Source: Ensifer sp. PDNC004
Lineage (GTDB): Bacteria; Pseudomonadota; Alphaproteobacteria; Rhizobiales; Rhizobiaceae
Direction: 5' to 3'
NCBI RefSeq assembly: GCF_016919405.1
Contig: NZ_CP070353.1
Location: 2,976,501 to 3,040,500, forward strand
Length of the DNA: 64,000 nt
The notes under the pieces were generated by a model, which was given only the letters and a program-made list of their open reading frames with translations, was not told the DNA's origin and searched no databases. The position numbers and the translations under genes were made by a program. Shown piece after piece: positions 56,375 to 64,000 of this stretch. How positions within the stretch are numbered: position 1 is the first letter of the stretch; each line of letters starts with the position of its first letter.

Positions 56375-56403
56375 TGGTCAAACAGCAGCTGGCCATGTAT
56401 AAG
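56375..56403 (+). promoter_or_regulatory. Candidate promoter of rpmF
   Basis: TGGTCA (56375-56380) and TATAAG (56398-56403) are separated by 17 bp, about 85 bp before the rpmF start. The match to consensus is moderate. Confidence 0.35.
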
Positions 56404-56487
56404 CGCGCCAAATTTCCGTGATTAACATCTGTTTTACACGGCCATTTCGGCTGCTGAACAGTGTTTGCCCGATAAGTGGAGAATGAA

Positions 56488-56673
56488 ATGGCTGTACCTA
56501 AAAGAAAAACGAGCCCGTCCAAGCGTGGCATGCGCCGTTCGGCTGACGCTCTGAAGACCCCGACCTACGTCGAAGACAAGAACTCCGGCGAACTGCGCCG
56601 CCCGCACCACATCGACCTGAAGACCGGCATGTACCGTGGCCGTCAGGTTCTGACCCCGAAGGAAAGCGCATAA
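56488..56673 (+). CDS. rpmF: 50S ribosomal protein L32
   Basis: This 61-residue basic ribosomal protein starts [18 protein letters not shown], the diagnostic L32 N-terminus, with ATG 56488 after GTGGAGAATGAA. It lies in the large subunit near the peptidyl-transferase region. In many alphaproteobacteria it sits alone, as here, followed by its own terminator. Confidence 0.97.
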   Translation: MAVPKRKTSPSKRGMRRSADALKTPTYVEDKNSGELRRPHHIDLKTGMYRGRQVLTPKESA

Positions 56674-56698
56674 GCGTTTCCGTTCGCGGATTAGGTTC

Positions 56699-56730
56699 AA
56701 AGGGCTGGCTCTGCCGGCCCTTTTGTTTTG
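56699..56730 (+). terminator. Rho-independent terminator of rpmF
   Basis: AAAGGGCTGGC (56699-56709) and GCCGGCCCTTT (56713-56723) form an 11-bp stem with one mismatch and a TCT loop. TTTTGTTTTG follows. Confidence 0.85.
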
Positions 56731-56830
56731 CATCTGACATGATCTTGCTTGGTCGCCGTGGTATCGCTGGCGCCTTGCGTGACGACGCCGCACAAACATG
56801 GTCCCCCATAAACGCGGTCAAGGAGTTCTG

Positions 56831-57232
56831 ATGCTTGCTGCCATACCGCTGCTGATCCTGCCTTTTGCAATCTACAATCTCGCGATGATCGGAATGTTCG
56901 GCGGCCTCGCCGGCCTGAACGCCGACATGGTGTCGCTCTCCATGCTTTCAGGCGCGACGTGGACGATGCGCTTCGGCGACCTCCTGATCGTCGGCGCCCT
57001 GCTGCTGCTCTTCGTCGAGCTGCTGAAAGCGACGCGCACGAGCAGCCGCGCACTGATGGATCATCTGCTCTCGATGATCCTGTTCATCGTCTTTTTGATC
57101 GAATTTCTGCTGCTCGCACCTGCGGCAACGCAGCTCTTCTTCATCCTGATGACGATCAGCTTCATCGATGTCATCGCCGGCTTTGCCGTCTCGATGCGCT
57201 CGGCCGGCCGCGACGTGTCGATTGGCCTCTAG
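56831..57232 (+). CDS. Small hypothetical membrane protein
   Basis: This 133-residue protein starts at ATG 56831 with AGGAG at 56821-56825. It has about four hydrophobic segments: roughly residues 3-24, 42-64 (GDLLIVGALLLLFVELL), 78-96 and 98-118. Charged loops lie between them. It has no recognised motif. It lies alone between rpmF and phaR and may be an uncharacterised inner-membrane protein conserved in the Rhizobiaceae. Confidence 0.8.
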   Translation: MLAAIPLLILPFAIYNLAMIGMFGGLAGLNADMVSLSMLSGATWTMRFGDLLIVGALLLLFVELLKATRTSSRALMDHLLSMILFIVFLIEFLLLAPAATQLFFILMTISFIDVIAGFAVSMRSAGRDVSIGL

Positions 57233-57244
57233 GCCCTTACGGTT

Positions 57245-57317
57245 CGGGGCGGCGTCGCCCCGATTTCCGCGATCGCTGTTGCAGGTGAAGTGAAGGCAGG
57301 AAGCGTTTTCCCTGCCT
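57245..57317. terminator. Two hairpins between the small membrane protein gene and phaR
   Basis: CGGGGCG (57245-57251) pairs with CGCCCCG (57256-57262), followed by ATTT on the plus strand. A second dyad AGGCAGG (57294-57300) and CCTGCCT (57311-57317) lies next to the phaR stop. Together they would separate the convergent genes; neither has a strong T-run. Confidence 0.5.
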
Positions 57318-57326
57318 GGTCGTCCT

Positions 57327-57905
57327 TTAGCCGAGATTGTCGAGCTTGGTCTGGAGCGCGCGCAGCTGCTCCTTCAGTTCGTCGATATCCTTGGCTTCGG
57401 CCTTCTTCGTTTCCTTCACCGGCGGCGCGGTGATGAAGGGCGAAAACATCTGCATGGCCTGATGGAACATCTCGGTGTTGCGACGCACCTGCTCTTCGAC
57501 AAGTTGCAGCGGAACCTGCAGGTTCTTGCCGAGCGGCGTGTCGCCGAAGGCCTTGTTGATCTGCTCGCGCATCTGCGACTGCTGCTCGGTGAAAGCCTGC
57601 ATCGAATGTTCGAGATAGCTCGGCACCACCATCTGCATCTGGTCGCCGTAGAACGAGATCAGCTGGCGCAGGAAGGAGATCGGCAGCAGCGTATTGCCGG
57701 TCTTGGACTCCTGCTCGAAGATGATCTGCGTCAGCACGGAATGGGTGATGTCCTCGCCGGATTTTGCATCCTGAACGATGAAGTCCTCACCCTTCTTCAC
57801 CATCACAGCCAGGTCGTCGAGCGTGACATAGGTGCTGGTCCCGGTGTTGTAGAGCCGCCGGTTCGCATATTTTTTGATAACGATCTGGCCTTCGTGCTTC
57901 GCCAT
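57327..57905 (-). CDS. phaR: Polyhydroxyalkanoate synthesis repressor PhaR
   Basis: This 192-residue regulator opens IVIKKYANRRLYNTGTSTYVTLDDLA, the conserved PhaR DNA-binding domain, and has a helical, Lys/Glu-rich C-terminus. PhaR binds both PHB and DNA and represses phasin and PHB genes when little polymer is present. It is divergent from phaA across a 223-bp region, the usual arrangement in rhizobia. Confidence 0.94.
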   Translation of the reverse strand: MAKHEGQIVIKKYANRRLYNTGTSTYVTLDDLAVMVKKGEDFIVQDAKSGEDITHSVLTQIIFEQESKTGNTLLPISFLRQLISFYGDQMQMVVPSYLEHSMQAFTEQQSQMREQINKAFGDTPLGKNLQVPLQLVEEQVRRNTEMFHQAMQMFSPFITAPPVKETKKAEAKDIDELKEQLRALQTKLDNLG

Positions 57906-57991
57906 CAGGGTCTCCTCTCCCCCATCATCCCGTCTTTATTGCGTTTTTCAGAGTATCCGCAAAAGCGCGCCGCTGACAATGTCTTTGTGCG

Positions 57992-58005
57992 TTGCGGCGA
58001 CGCAA
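57992..58005. promoter_or_regulatory. Inverted repeat between phaR and phaA
   Basis: TTGCG (57992-57996) and CGCAA (58001-58005) flank GCGA. TTGCG recurs twice nearby (near 58016-58026). These lie in the region where a PhaR-binding site would be expected, but the known PhaR motifs are not exactly matched. Confidence 0.35.
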
Positions 58006-58128
58006 GTGCAAAATCTTGCGGTTGCGTTTTAGGTGATGCTTTTATGGCACTGCATCAAGGCGTTTGACTTGCGTCGCGCGCTTTGCCAGTCTGCCTCCAT
58101 TAGGCCAGAAGATCTGAGGAAACGTCCC

Positions 58129-59310
58129 ATGAGCAATCCCTCCATCGTGATCGCCAGCGCCGGCCGCACCGCGGTCGGATCCTTCAACGGCGCCTTCGGC
58201 AACACGCCGGCGCACGAGCTTGGCGCAGCCGTCATCAAGGGCGTGCTCGAGCGCGCAGGCGTCGAAGCCGGTGAGGTCGACGAGGTTATCCTCGGCCAGG
58301 TGCTGCAGGCCGGCGAAGGCCAGAACCCGGCGCGCCAAGCTGCGATGAAGGCCGGCGTTCCGCAGGAAAAGACCGCCTGGGGCATGAACCAGCTCTGCGG
58401 CTCGGGGCTTCGTGCCGTGGCTCTCGGCATGCAGCAGATTGCAACCGGTGATGCTGAGATCATCGTCGCCGGCGGCATGGAATCCATGTCGATGGCGCCG
58501 CACTGCTCGCATCTTCGCGGCGGCGTTAAGATGGGCGACTTCAAGATGATCGATACGATGATCAAGGACGGCCTGACCGACGCCTTCTACGGTTATCACA
58601 TGGGCATTACCGCCGAGAACGTCGCTCGCCAGTGGCAGCTCAGCCGCGAGGAGCAGGATGCGTTCGCGCTCGCCTCGCAAAACAAGGCGGAAGCCGCCCA
58701 GAAGGCCGGGCGCTTTGTGGACGAGATCATTCCCTTCATCGTCAAGGGCCGCAAGGGCGACGTCACCGTCGACCAGGACGAATATATCCGCCACGGTGCA
58801 ACGCTCGACCAGATGACGAAGCTGCGCCCCGCCTTCGACAAGGAAGGCACGGTCACCGCCGGCAACGCCTCGGGCCTCAATGACGGCGCTGCAGCAACGC
58901 TACTGATGACCGAGGCGCAGGCCTCCAAGCGCGGTATCCAGCCGCTTGCCCGCATCGTTTCCTGGGCAACCGCCGGCGTCGATCCACAGGTCATGGGCAC
59001 CGGCCCGATCCCGGCCTCGCGCAAGGCGCTGGCTAGGGCCGGCTGGGCGATCGGTGATGTCGAACTGGTGGAAGCCAACGAAGCCTTCGCGGCCCAGGCC
59101 TGCGCCGTCAACAAGGATCTCGGCTGGGATCCGTCGATCGTCAACGTCAATGGCGGCGCGATCGCCATCGGTCACCCGATCGGCGCTTCCGGCGCCCGCG
59201 TGCTCAACACGCTGCTGTTTGAAATGAAGCGCCGCGGCGTTTCCAAGGGGCTCGCAACGCTCTGCATCGGCGGCGGCATGGGCGTTGCCATGTGCGTCGA
59301 GCGGCTCTGA
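58129..59310 (+). CDS. phaA: Acetyl-CoA acetyltransferase (beta-ketothiolase)
   Basis: This 393-residue biosynthetic thiolase starts at ATG 58129 after GAGGAAACG. The nucleophilic Cys90 lies in [14 protein letters not shown]. The second active-site region is [11 protein letters not shown] and the third CIGGGMG. It condenses two acetyl-CoA to acetoacetyl-CoA, the first step of PHB synthesis. The length agrees with Sinorhizobium PhbA. An open frame to 58033 has no supported earlier start. Confidence 0.95.
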   Translation: MSNPSIVIASAGRTAVGSFNGAFGNTPAHELGAAVIKGVLERAGVEAGEVDEVILGQVLQAGEGQNPARQAAMKAGVPQEKTAWGMNQLCGSGLRAVALGMQQIATGDAEIIVAGGMESMSMAPHCSHLRGGVKMGDFKMIDTMIKDGLTDAFYGYHMGITAENVARQWQLSREEQDAFALASQNKAEAAQKAGRFVDEIIPFIVKGRKGDVTVDQDEYIRHGATLDQMTKLRPAFDKEGTVTAGNASGLNDGAAATLLMTEAQASKRGIQPLARIVSWATAGVDPQVMGTGPIPASRKALARAGWAIGDVELVEANEAFAAQACAVNKDLGWDPSIVNVNGGAIAIGHPIGASGARVLNTLLFEMKRRGVSKGLATLCIGGGMGVAMCVERL

Positions 59311-59323
59311 TCGGTCTGGCGGC

Positions 59324-59683
59324 ATGAACAGCGCCAGGTGGGTTCCATTTTCCCTGCTTCTGGCCGGTTCGCCGATCGTTTCTGCATATGCCAATCCCGC
59401 GCCTCTCGACGAGGCGCGGCTGGTACAGTGCATGCTGAAACATACGACTTCCGACGAGGAGAGCGTTTTCAAGGACGTGATGGTCGCGGCCTTGAACGAT
59501 GACAGCGGTGCGCTGAAGGCGTCGCTGGAGCAGCTCTCCGAGGTGATGATGGGTCTCGCTCTGGAAAAGTGCGAGGTGGCTCTGTCCGCTCTGGCTACGC
59601 CGCAGTTTCAAGCGGCCGCCGGGCTCTACGGGCAACAGGTCGGCGAAAAGCTGATGAAGAAGGCATTCGGAAAACTGAACTGA
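59324..59683 (+). CDS. Small secreted protein of unknown function between phaA and phaB
   Basis: This 119-residue protein starts at ATG 59324. Its N-terminus (SARWVPFSLLLAGSPIVSAYA) looks like a signal peptide cleaved near residue 22. The mature part is helical and carries two Cys residues (in LVQCMLKH and LEKCEVAL) that might form a disulphide, and it ends in a basic KKAFGKLN. No family was recognised. It lies 14 bp after phaA and 18 bp before phaB, so it would be co-transcribed with them. I recall phaA and phaB as adjacent in related rhizobia. Confidence 0.7.
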   Translation: MNSARWVPFSLLLAGSPIVSAYANPAPLDEARLVQCMLKHTTSDEESVFKDVMVAALNDDSGALKASLEQLSEVMMGLALEKCEVALSALATPQFQAAAGLYGQQVGEKLMKKAFGKLN

Positions 59684-59700
59684 TCAAGTGGGAGGCGCAT

Positions 59701-60426
59701 ATGAGCAGGGTAGCATTGGTCACGGGTGGGTCGCGCGGCATTGGTGCGGCAATTTCCATCGCACTCAAGAATGCCGGCTACAGGGTGGCTGCCAACTATG
59801 CCGGCAATGACGAGAAGGCCCAGGCCTTCAAGCAGGAAACCGGCATCCCGGTCTACAAGTGGGACGTCTCCAACTATCAGGCCTGCGCCGAAGGCATCGC
59901 CAAGGTCGAGGCCGACCTCGGTCCGGTGGACGTGCTGGTCAACAACGCAGGCATCACCCGCGACGCCATGTTCCACAAGATGACGCCGGAACAGTGGGGC
60001 GAGGTGATCGGCACCAACCTCACCGGTCTCTTCAACATGACGCATCCGCTCTGGTCGGCCATGCGCGACCGCGGCTTCGGTCGCGTCATCAACATCTCGT
60101 CGATCAACGGCCAGAAGGGCCAGATGGGCCAGGCCAACTATTCGGCGGCCAAGGCCGGCGATCTCGGCTTCACCAAGGCGCTTGCCCAGGAAGGGGCCGC
60201 CAAGGGCATTACAGTGAACGCGATCTGCCCCGGCTATATCGGTACGGAGATGGTGCTGGCGGTGCCGGAGAAGGTGCTCAACGAGCGCATCATCCCGCAG
60301 ATCCCGGTCGGCCGCCTCGGCGAGCCCGAAGAAATCGCCCGCTGCGTGGTGTTCCTGGCCTCCGACGATGCCGGCTTCATCACCGGTTCGACGATTTCGG
60401 CGAACGGTGGACAGTTTTTCGTTTAA
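59701..60426 (+). CDS. phaB: Acetoacetyl-CoA reductase
   Basis: This 241-residue NADPH-dependent SDR reduces acetoacetyl-CoA to (R)-3-hydroxybutyryl-CoA for PHB synthesis. It has the cofactor motif VTGGSRGIGAAIS, NNAG, and catalytic Tyr147/Lys151 in ANYSAAKAG. TEMV and PVGRLGEPEEIA are typical of PhaB. ATG 59701 follows GGGAGG. The length agrees with PhbB. A UUCG-loop terminator follows. Confidence 0.95.
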   Translation: MSRVALVTGGSRGIGAAISIALKNAGYRVAANYAGNDEKAQAFKQETGIPVYKWDVSNYQACAEGIAKVEADLGPVDVLVNNAGITRDAMFHKMTPEQWGEVIGTNLTGLFNMTHPLWSAMRDRGFGRVINISSINGQKGQMGQANYSAAKAGDLGFTKALAQEGAAKGITVNAICPGYIGTEMVLAVPEKVLNERIIPQIPVGRLGEPEEIARCVVFLASDDAGFITGSTISANGGQFFV

Positions 60427-60451
60427 GCATCAGGCAAGCTGAACACCAGCG

Positions 60452-60476
60452 AACGGCGCCTTTCGAGGCGCCGTTT
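60452..60476 (+). terminator. Rho-independent terminator of phaB
   Basis: AACGGCGCCT (60452-60461) and AGGCGCCGTT (60466-60475) form a perfect 10-bp stem with a TTCG tetraloop. It ends in GTTT. Confidence 0.8.
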
Positions 60477-60497
60477 CCATGTGGTGGCGGCGCATGA

Positions 60498-60898
60498 GAA
60501 TCCTGCTCGAAATCCTGAAGTTGCGCCGGCAGTTCCGTTGCCGGGGCGGTGCGTAGACACTATATCTTGTGGAGAACAAAGGTGGAATGACGCGCGGTCT
60601 GCGAGTCGCTGCCGAATGTTCCCGCACCGGTCGCGACTCCGAACTGCGATTCTCATTCTCTCGCTTGGGTGAATCCCTGACGAATTTCGTGAAAAAAATT
60701 CCAGGCTTTCCAGAGTCTTGGATTCGGAATCCTTGGGCCTGTGAGGCAAAGGGAGAGCCGGGATTATTGTGCGCCCAAGCGCCTGATGGGCGGAATCATT
60801 GCCAGATTCAGCATGTGGTGCAACGTTCGGTGTTGAAATCTATATGTAGTCGTGAACATACAGTGAATCACAATGAGTCGTCGATTCGTCGCCGATTC
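60498..60898. promoter_or_regulatory. Dense cluster of GANTC (CcrM) sites in a 636-bp intergenic region
   Basis: Fourteen GANTC pentamers lie at 60498, 60603, 60635, 60648, 60671, 60713, 60721, 60727, 60793, 60805, 60865, 60875, 60883 and 60894. About 1-2 would be expected from base composition. They include a perfect 13-bp palindrome GGATTCGGAATCC (60720-60732), a GAATC-N7-GATTC pair (60793-60809) and a repeat CGATTCGT 11 bp apart (60882 and 60893). TGTGGAGAA (60568-60576) is one base from a DnaA box. No supported gene occupies 60427-61062. A hairpin CAGCGT/ACGCTG (61032-61049) lies next to the helicase start. Confidence 0.75.
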
Positions 60899-61062
60899 GT
60901 TCCACGGCTGTTCCAATTGTCGATTGCGCCGACCACAACAGGTGGTGCAATGGGCTGAGAGATGCCAAGCGATGGTTTTAGTTGTCTGCGCCCCTTGCGT
61001 TTGGCTCGGTGCGTGGGCATGTGTTTGCCGCCAGCGTGAAAAGACGCTGCCGTAATTTCTGA

Positions 61063-64000
61063 ATGCCCGGGATCGATGACGTGTCCGTTCACCCCATGAT
61101 CCTGAGCGGCCGCGGCGTCACCGCGGTGCTCGGGCCCACCAATACCGGCAAGACGCATTACGCGATCGAGCGCATGATTGCGCACGACAGCGGCGTCATC
61201 GGCCTGCCGCTGCGCCTCTTGGCGCGCGAGGTCTATACGCGCCTGGTCGAAAGGGTCGGCCATCACAACGTCGCGCTGATCACCGGCGAGGAAAAGATCA
61301 CGCCGCACCGGGCGCGCTATTCGGTCTGCACCGTCGAAGCCATGCCGCGCGAGACGACGGCCTCCTTCGTGGCGATCGATGAAGTGCAGCTTGCCGGGGA
61401 TCTCGAGCGCGGCCACATCTTTACCGACCGGATCCTGCACCTGCGCGGCCGCGGCGAGACGCTGCTGCTCGGTGCCGGGACGATGCGGCCGATCCTCGAG
61501 CAATTGCTGCCCGGCATCACCGTGGTCGAGCGGCCGCGCATGTCGCAGCTGCTCTATGCCGGCTCGAAGAAGATCACCCGCCTGCCGCATCGCACGGCAA
61601 TCGTCGCCTTCTCGGCCGACGAAGTCTATGCGATCGCCGAGCTGATCCGCCGGCAGCGCGGCGGTGCCGCCGTCGTTCTCGGCGCGCTGTCGCCGCGCAC
61701 GCGCAATGCCCAGGTGGCGCTCTACCAGGAAGGCGACGTCGAATACCTGGTCGCGACCGACGCGATCGGCATGGGGCTCAATCTCGACGTCGACCATGTC
61801 GCCTTTGCGCAGGACCGCAAGTTCGACGGCTATCAGTTCCGCAATCTCAATCCGGCCGAGCTTGCGCAGATCGCCGGCCGCGCCGGTCGGCATTTGCGCG
61901 ACGGTACGTTCGGGGTGACCGGCCGCGTCGATCCCTTCGACAACGAACTCGTCCATCGCATCGAGGCGCATGAGTTCGATCCGGTGAAGGTGCTGCAGTG
62001 GCGCTCGAAGGCTTTCGATTACGCTTCTATCGCCGCTCTGAAGAAGAGTCTTGAGGCCGCGCCGACGGTTCCCGGCCTTGCCCGGGCGCTACCTGCGGTA
62101 GACCAGCAGGCATTCGAGCATTTGGCCCGCTATCCCGAGGTCGTCGACATAACGACCAATGCCGAGCGGGTGGAAAAACTGTGGGAAGCCTGCGCGCTGC
62201 CGGACTATCGGCGCATTACACCGGCTCAACATGCCGACTTGATCTCGACGATCTACGCGGATCTTGTCCGCCGCGGTACCGTAAACGAAGATTTCATGGC
62301 CGAGCAGGTCAGGCGTGCCGATCATACGGACGGTGAGATCGACACACTTTCGGCGCGAATCGCGCAGATCAGGACATGGACTTATGTGTCGAACCGGCCC
62401 GGATGGCTGGCCGATCCGACACACTGGCAAGAAAAGACGCGGGAAATTGAAGATCGATTATCCGACGCACTACATGAACGGTTGACGAAACGCTTTGTTG
62501 ATCGCAGGACATCTGTGCTCATGAAGCGCCTGAGAGAGAATGCTATGCTGGAAGCTGAAATCAGTGTGAATGGTGATGTCTTCGTCGAAGGACACCACGT
62601 AGGACAACTAACCGGTTTCCGGTTTACGCTGGCGACCGGCGGCGATGGCCCGGATGCCAAGGCTGTGCAGGGTGCTGCCCAGAAGGCGCTGGCGCTCGAG
62701 TTCGAAGCACGCGCCGCGCGGCTGCATGCTTCCGGCAACAACGACCTGGCGCTTTCGTCGGATGGTCTGGTGCGCTGGCTCGGCGATCCCGTCGCCCGTC
62801 TGACGGCAAGCGACCACGTCATGCGCCCGCGCGTCATCCTTCTGGCCGACGATCAGCTGCAGGCGAACGCCCGCGAGCATGTTCTGGCGCGCATCGAGCG
62901 TTTCGTGAACCATCACATCGGCACGGTCTTGAAGCCGCTCGACGATATCTCGCGCGCCGAGGATCTCGAAGGTCTTGCCAAGGGCCTCGCTTTCCAGCTC
63001 GTCGAGAACCTCGGCGTGCTCTTCCGCCGCGATGTCGCAGACGACGTCAAGTCGCTGGACCAGGACGGCCGCGCTTCGATCCGCAAGTACGGCGTTCGCT
63101 TCGGCGCCTACCACATCTTCCTGCCGGCGCTGCTGAAGCCGGCTCCGGCCGAACTCATCACGCTCCTCTGGGCGCTGAAGAACGACGGCCTCGACAAGCC
63201 CGGCTATGGCGACCTCATCCCGATGCTCGCTGCCGGCCGGACGTCTGTCGTTACCGATCCGTCCTTCGAGCGGACCTTCTACAAGCTGGCCGGTTTCCGC
63301 TTCCTCGGAAAGCGTGCGGTGCGCATCGATATCCTCGAGCGCCTCGCCGATCTCATCCGGCCGCTCCTGCAGTGGAAGCCAGGCACGCAGCCGCGTCCGG
63401 AAGGCGCCTATGACGGTCGTCGCTTCACCGCGACCACCTCGATGCTCTCGATCCTCGGCGCGACGCCCGACGACATGGAAGAGATCCTGAAGGGCCTCGG
63501 CTACCGTGCAGACAGCGTCAAGGCCGAGGAGGCCCAGGCCTTCCTCGCTGGCCAGGATGGCGGTGCTGCCGTTGCTGCCGCCGCTTCCGAGCCGGTTTCT
63601 GCCGTCGATGATGTCGATGCCGGCGACAGTGCAGCTGAAGGCGAGACTGCAGTCGTCGAGGCGCCTGCCGCGGAAGGCGAGAAGCCCGAAGCTGACGTTT
63701 CCGTCGAAGCCCAGCCTGCTGAGGCCCAGGCGACTGAGACCCAAGTTACGGACACCGGTGAGCCGGTAGAAGCCAAGCCCGTTCTGCTCTGGCGTCCCGG
63801 CACCCGCCAGGACAACCAGCGCCAGGGCGGTGGCCGCCACGAGGGTGAACAGCGTCGCGGCGGTCAGCGCCACGGGCGTGGTCAAGGCCAGGGCCAGGGC
63901 GAAGGACGTGAAGGCGGCCGCAAGAGTGGTCAGCAGACGCGCGGTAAGCGTCATGACGGTGGCAAGCCGGAAGGCGGGCCGCGTCAGGAACGCGGCGATC
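61063..64000 (+). CDS. SUV3-like DNA/RNA helicase (runs off the right edge)
   Basis: The open frame continues to the window end (979 codons) without a stop. It has a superfamily 2 helicase core with Walker A GPTNTGKT (residues 24-31), DEVQ (AIDEVQLAG) and the C-terminal core TDAIGMGLNLDVDHV with QIAGRAGRH. It matches the alphaproteobacterial/mitochondrial SUV3 RNA helicase family. A long middle domain is followed by an Ala/Glu-rich acidic segment and then an Arg/Gly/Gln-rich tail from about residue 915, which suggests RNA binding. The ATG at 61063 has a poor ribosome-binding site, and 61096 is an alternative start. Confidence 0.9.
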   Translation, partial: MPGIDDVSVHPMILSGRGVTAVLGPTNTGKTHYAIERMIAHDSGVIGLPLRLLAREVYTRLVERVGHHNVALITGEEKITPHRARYSVCTVEAMPRETTASFVAIDEVQLAGDLERGHIFTDRILHLRGRGETLLLGAGTMRPILEQLLPGITVVERPRMSQLLYAGSKKITRLPHRTAIVAFSADEVYAIAELIRRQRGGAAVVLGALSPRTRNAQVALYQEGDVEYLVATDAIGMGLNLDVDHVAFAQDRKFDGYQFRNLNPAELAQIAGRAGRHLRDGTFGVTGRVDPFDNELVHRIEAHEFDPVKVLQWRSKAFDYASIAALKKSLEAAPTVPGLARALPAVDQQAFEHLARYPEVVDITTNAERVEKLWEACALPDYRRITPAQHADLISTIYADLVRRGTVNEDFMAEQVRRADHTDGEIDTLSARIAQIRTWTYVSNRPGWLADPTHWQEKTREIEDRLSDALHERLTKRFVDRRTSVLMKRLRENAMLEAEISVNGDVFVEGHHVGQLTGFRFTLATGGDGPDAKAVQGAAQKALALEFEARAARLHASGNNDLALSSDGLVRWLGDPVARLTASDHVMRPRVILLADDQLQANAREHVLARIERFVNHHIGTVLKPLDDISRAEDLEGLAKGLAFQLVENLGVLFRRDVADDVKSLDQDGRASIRKYGVRFGAYHIFLPALLKPAPAELITLLWALKNDGLDKPGYGDLIPMLAAGRTSVVTDPSFERTFYKLAGFRFLGKRAVRIDILERLADLIRPLLQWKPGTQPRPEGAYDGRRFTATTSMLSILGATPDDMEEILKGLGYRADSVKAEEAQAFLAGQDGGAAVAAAASEPVSAVDDVDAGDSAAEGETAVVEAPAAEGEKPEADVSVEAQPAEAQATETQVTDTGEPVEAKPVLLWRPGTRQDNQRQGGGRHEGEQRRGGQRHGRGQGQGQGEGREGGRKSGQQTRGKRHDGGKPEGGPRQERGD

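Noticed and set aside
60498..60898. GANTC cluster as a replication origin
   Set aside because: Only one imperfect DnaA box is present and no AT-rich unwinding element is seen. The neighbouring genes are not those I associate with alphaproteobacterial oriC.
60569..60958. 129-codon plus-strand frame in the GANTC-rich intergenic region
   Set aside because: No ribosome-binding site, no motif and an atypical composition; a frame on the opposite strand overlaps it. It is treated as non-coding.

Overview
The window looks like chromosomal DNA of an Ensifer/Sinorhizobium-type rhizobium (Rhizobiaceae). The base composition is GC-rich. It carries a cyclic beta-1,2-glucan synthase and its exporter (ndvB, ndvA), a 1152-residue pyruvate carboxylase with a TTG start, a phaR-phaA-phaB block, and palindromic intergenic repeats of the kind common in this family. 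All family assignments come from reading the translated sequence; no database search was run.

Layout. (1) 1-18.0 kb is an accessory catabolic region with two interleaved LacI-family regulons. The outer one (LacI-1, 574-1614) has near-identical palindromic operators at three places: its own promoter, the divergent DUF993 gene, and a second operon at 14.8 kb (GMC oxidoreductase, Dabb protein, MOFRL glycerate kinase). It also covers a Gfo/Idh/MocA dehydrogenase, a CoA-transferase, a crotonase and an aldehyde dehydrogenase. Lying inside it is a second unit (LacI-2, a CUT1 sugar ABC transporter, a GMC oxidoreductase and an SDR) with a different operator. The substrate is unknown. (2) 18.1-20.2 kb holds a class III omega-aminotransferase divergent from a PuuR-like XRE-cupin regulator. 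(3) 20.2-26.9 kb is a compact lower lysine-catabolism cluster: P6C/aminoadipate-semialdehyde dehydrogenase, aminotransferase, HglS-type 2-oxoadipate decarboxylase and D-2-hydroxyglutarate dehydrogenase, with a divergent LysR. Together they would take aminoadipate semialdehyde to 2-oxoglutarate. (4) 27.2-39.9 kb carries cyclic-glucan biosynthesis: ndvB, an OpgC-like membrane succinyltransferase, a LysE exporter and ndvA. (5) 40.2-44.6 kb has a LuxR solo with all the acyl-homoserine-lactone contact residues, then pyc. (6) 44.8-49.8 kb has a cystine-type amino-acid ABC transporter and a divergent DeoR-VOC-MFS operon. (7) 49.9-56.4 kb is mostly housekeeping (ispG, hisC, ispA, mtgA), plus a LysE protein, a DUF1868 protein and a glutathione S-transferase broken by one in-frame stop. 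(8) 56.4-60.4 kb has rpmF, a small membrane protein, phaR, and phaA and phaB separated by an unusual small secreted protein. (9) 60.4-64.0 kb has a 636-bp intergenic region with an extreme cluster of GANTC (CcrM methylation) sites, then a SUV3-like helicase running off the end.

The two signals most worth follow-up are the GANTC cluster at 60498-60898 and the split LacI-1 regulon. The regulon's enzymes suggest CoA activation, hydration or retro-aldol cleavage, and aldehyde oxidation, coupled to GMC sugar or polyol oxidation and glycerate phosphorylation. No tRNA, rRNA, CRISPR array, insertion sequence or prophage was recognised.
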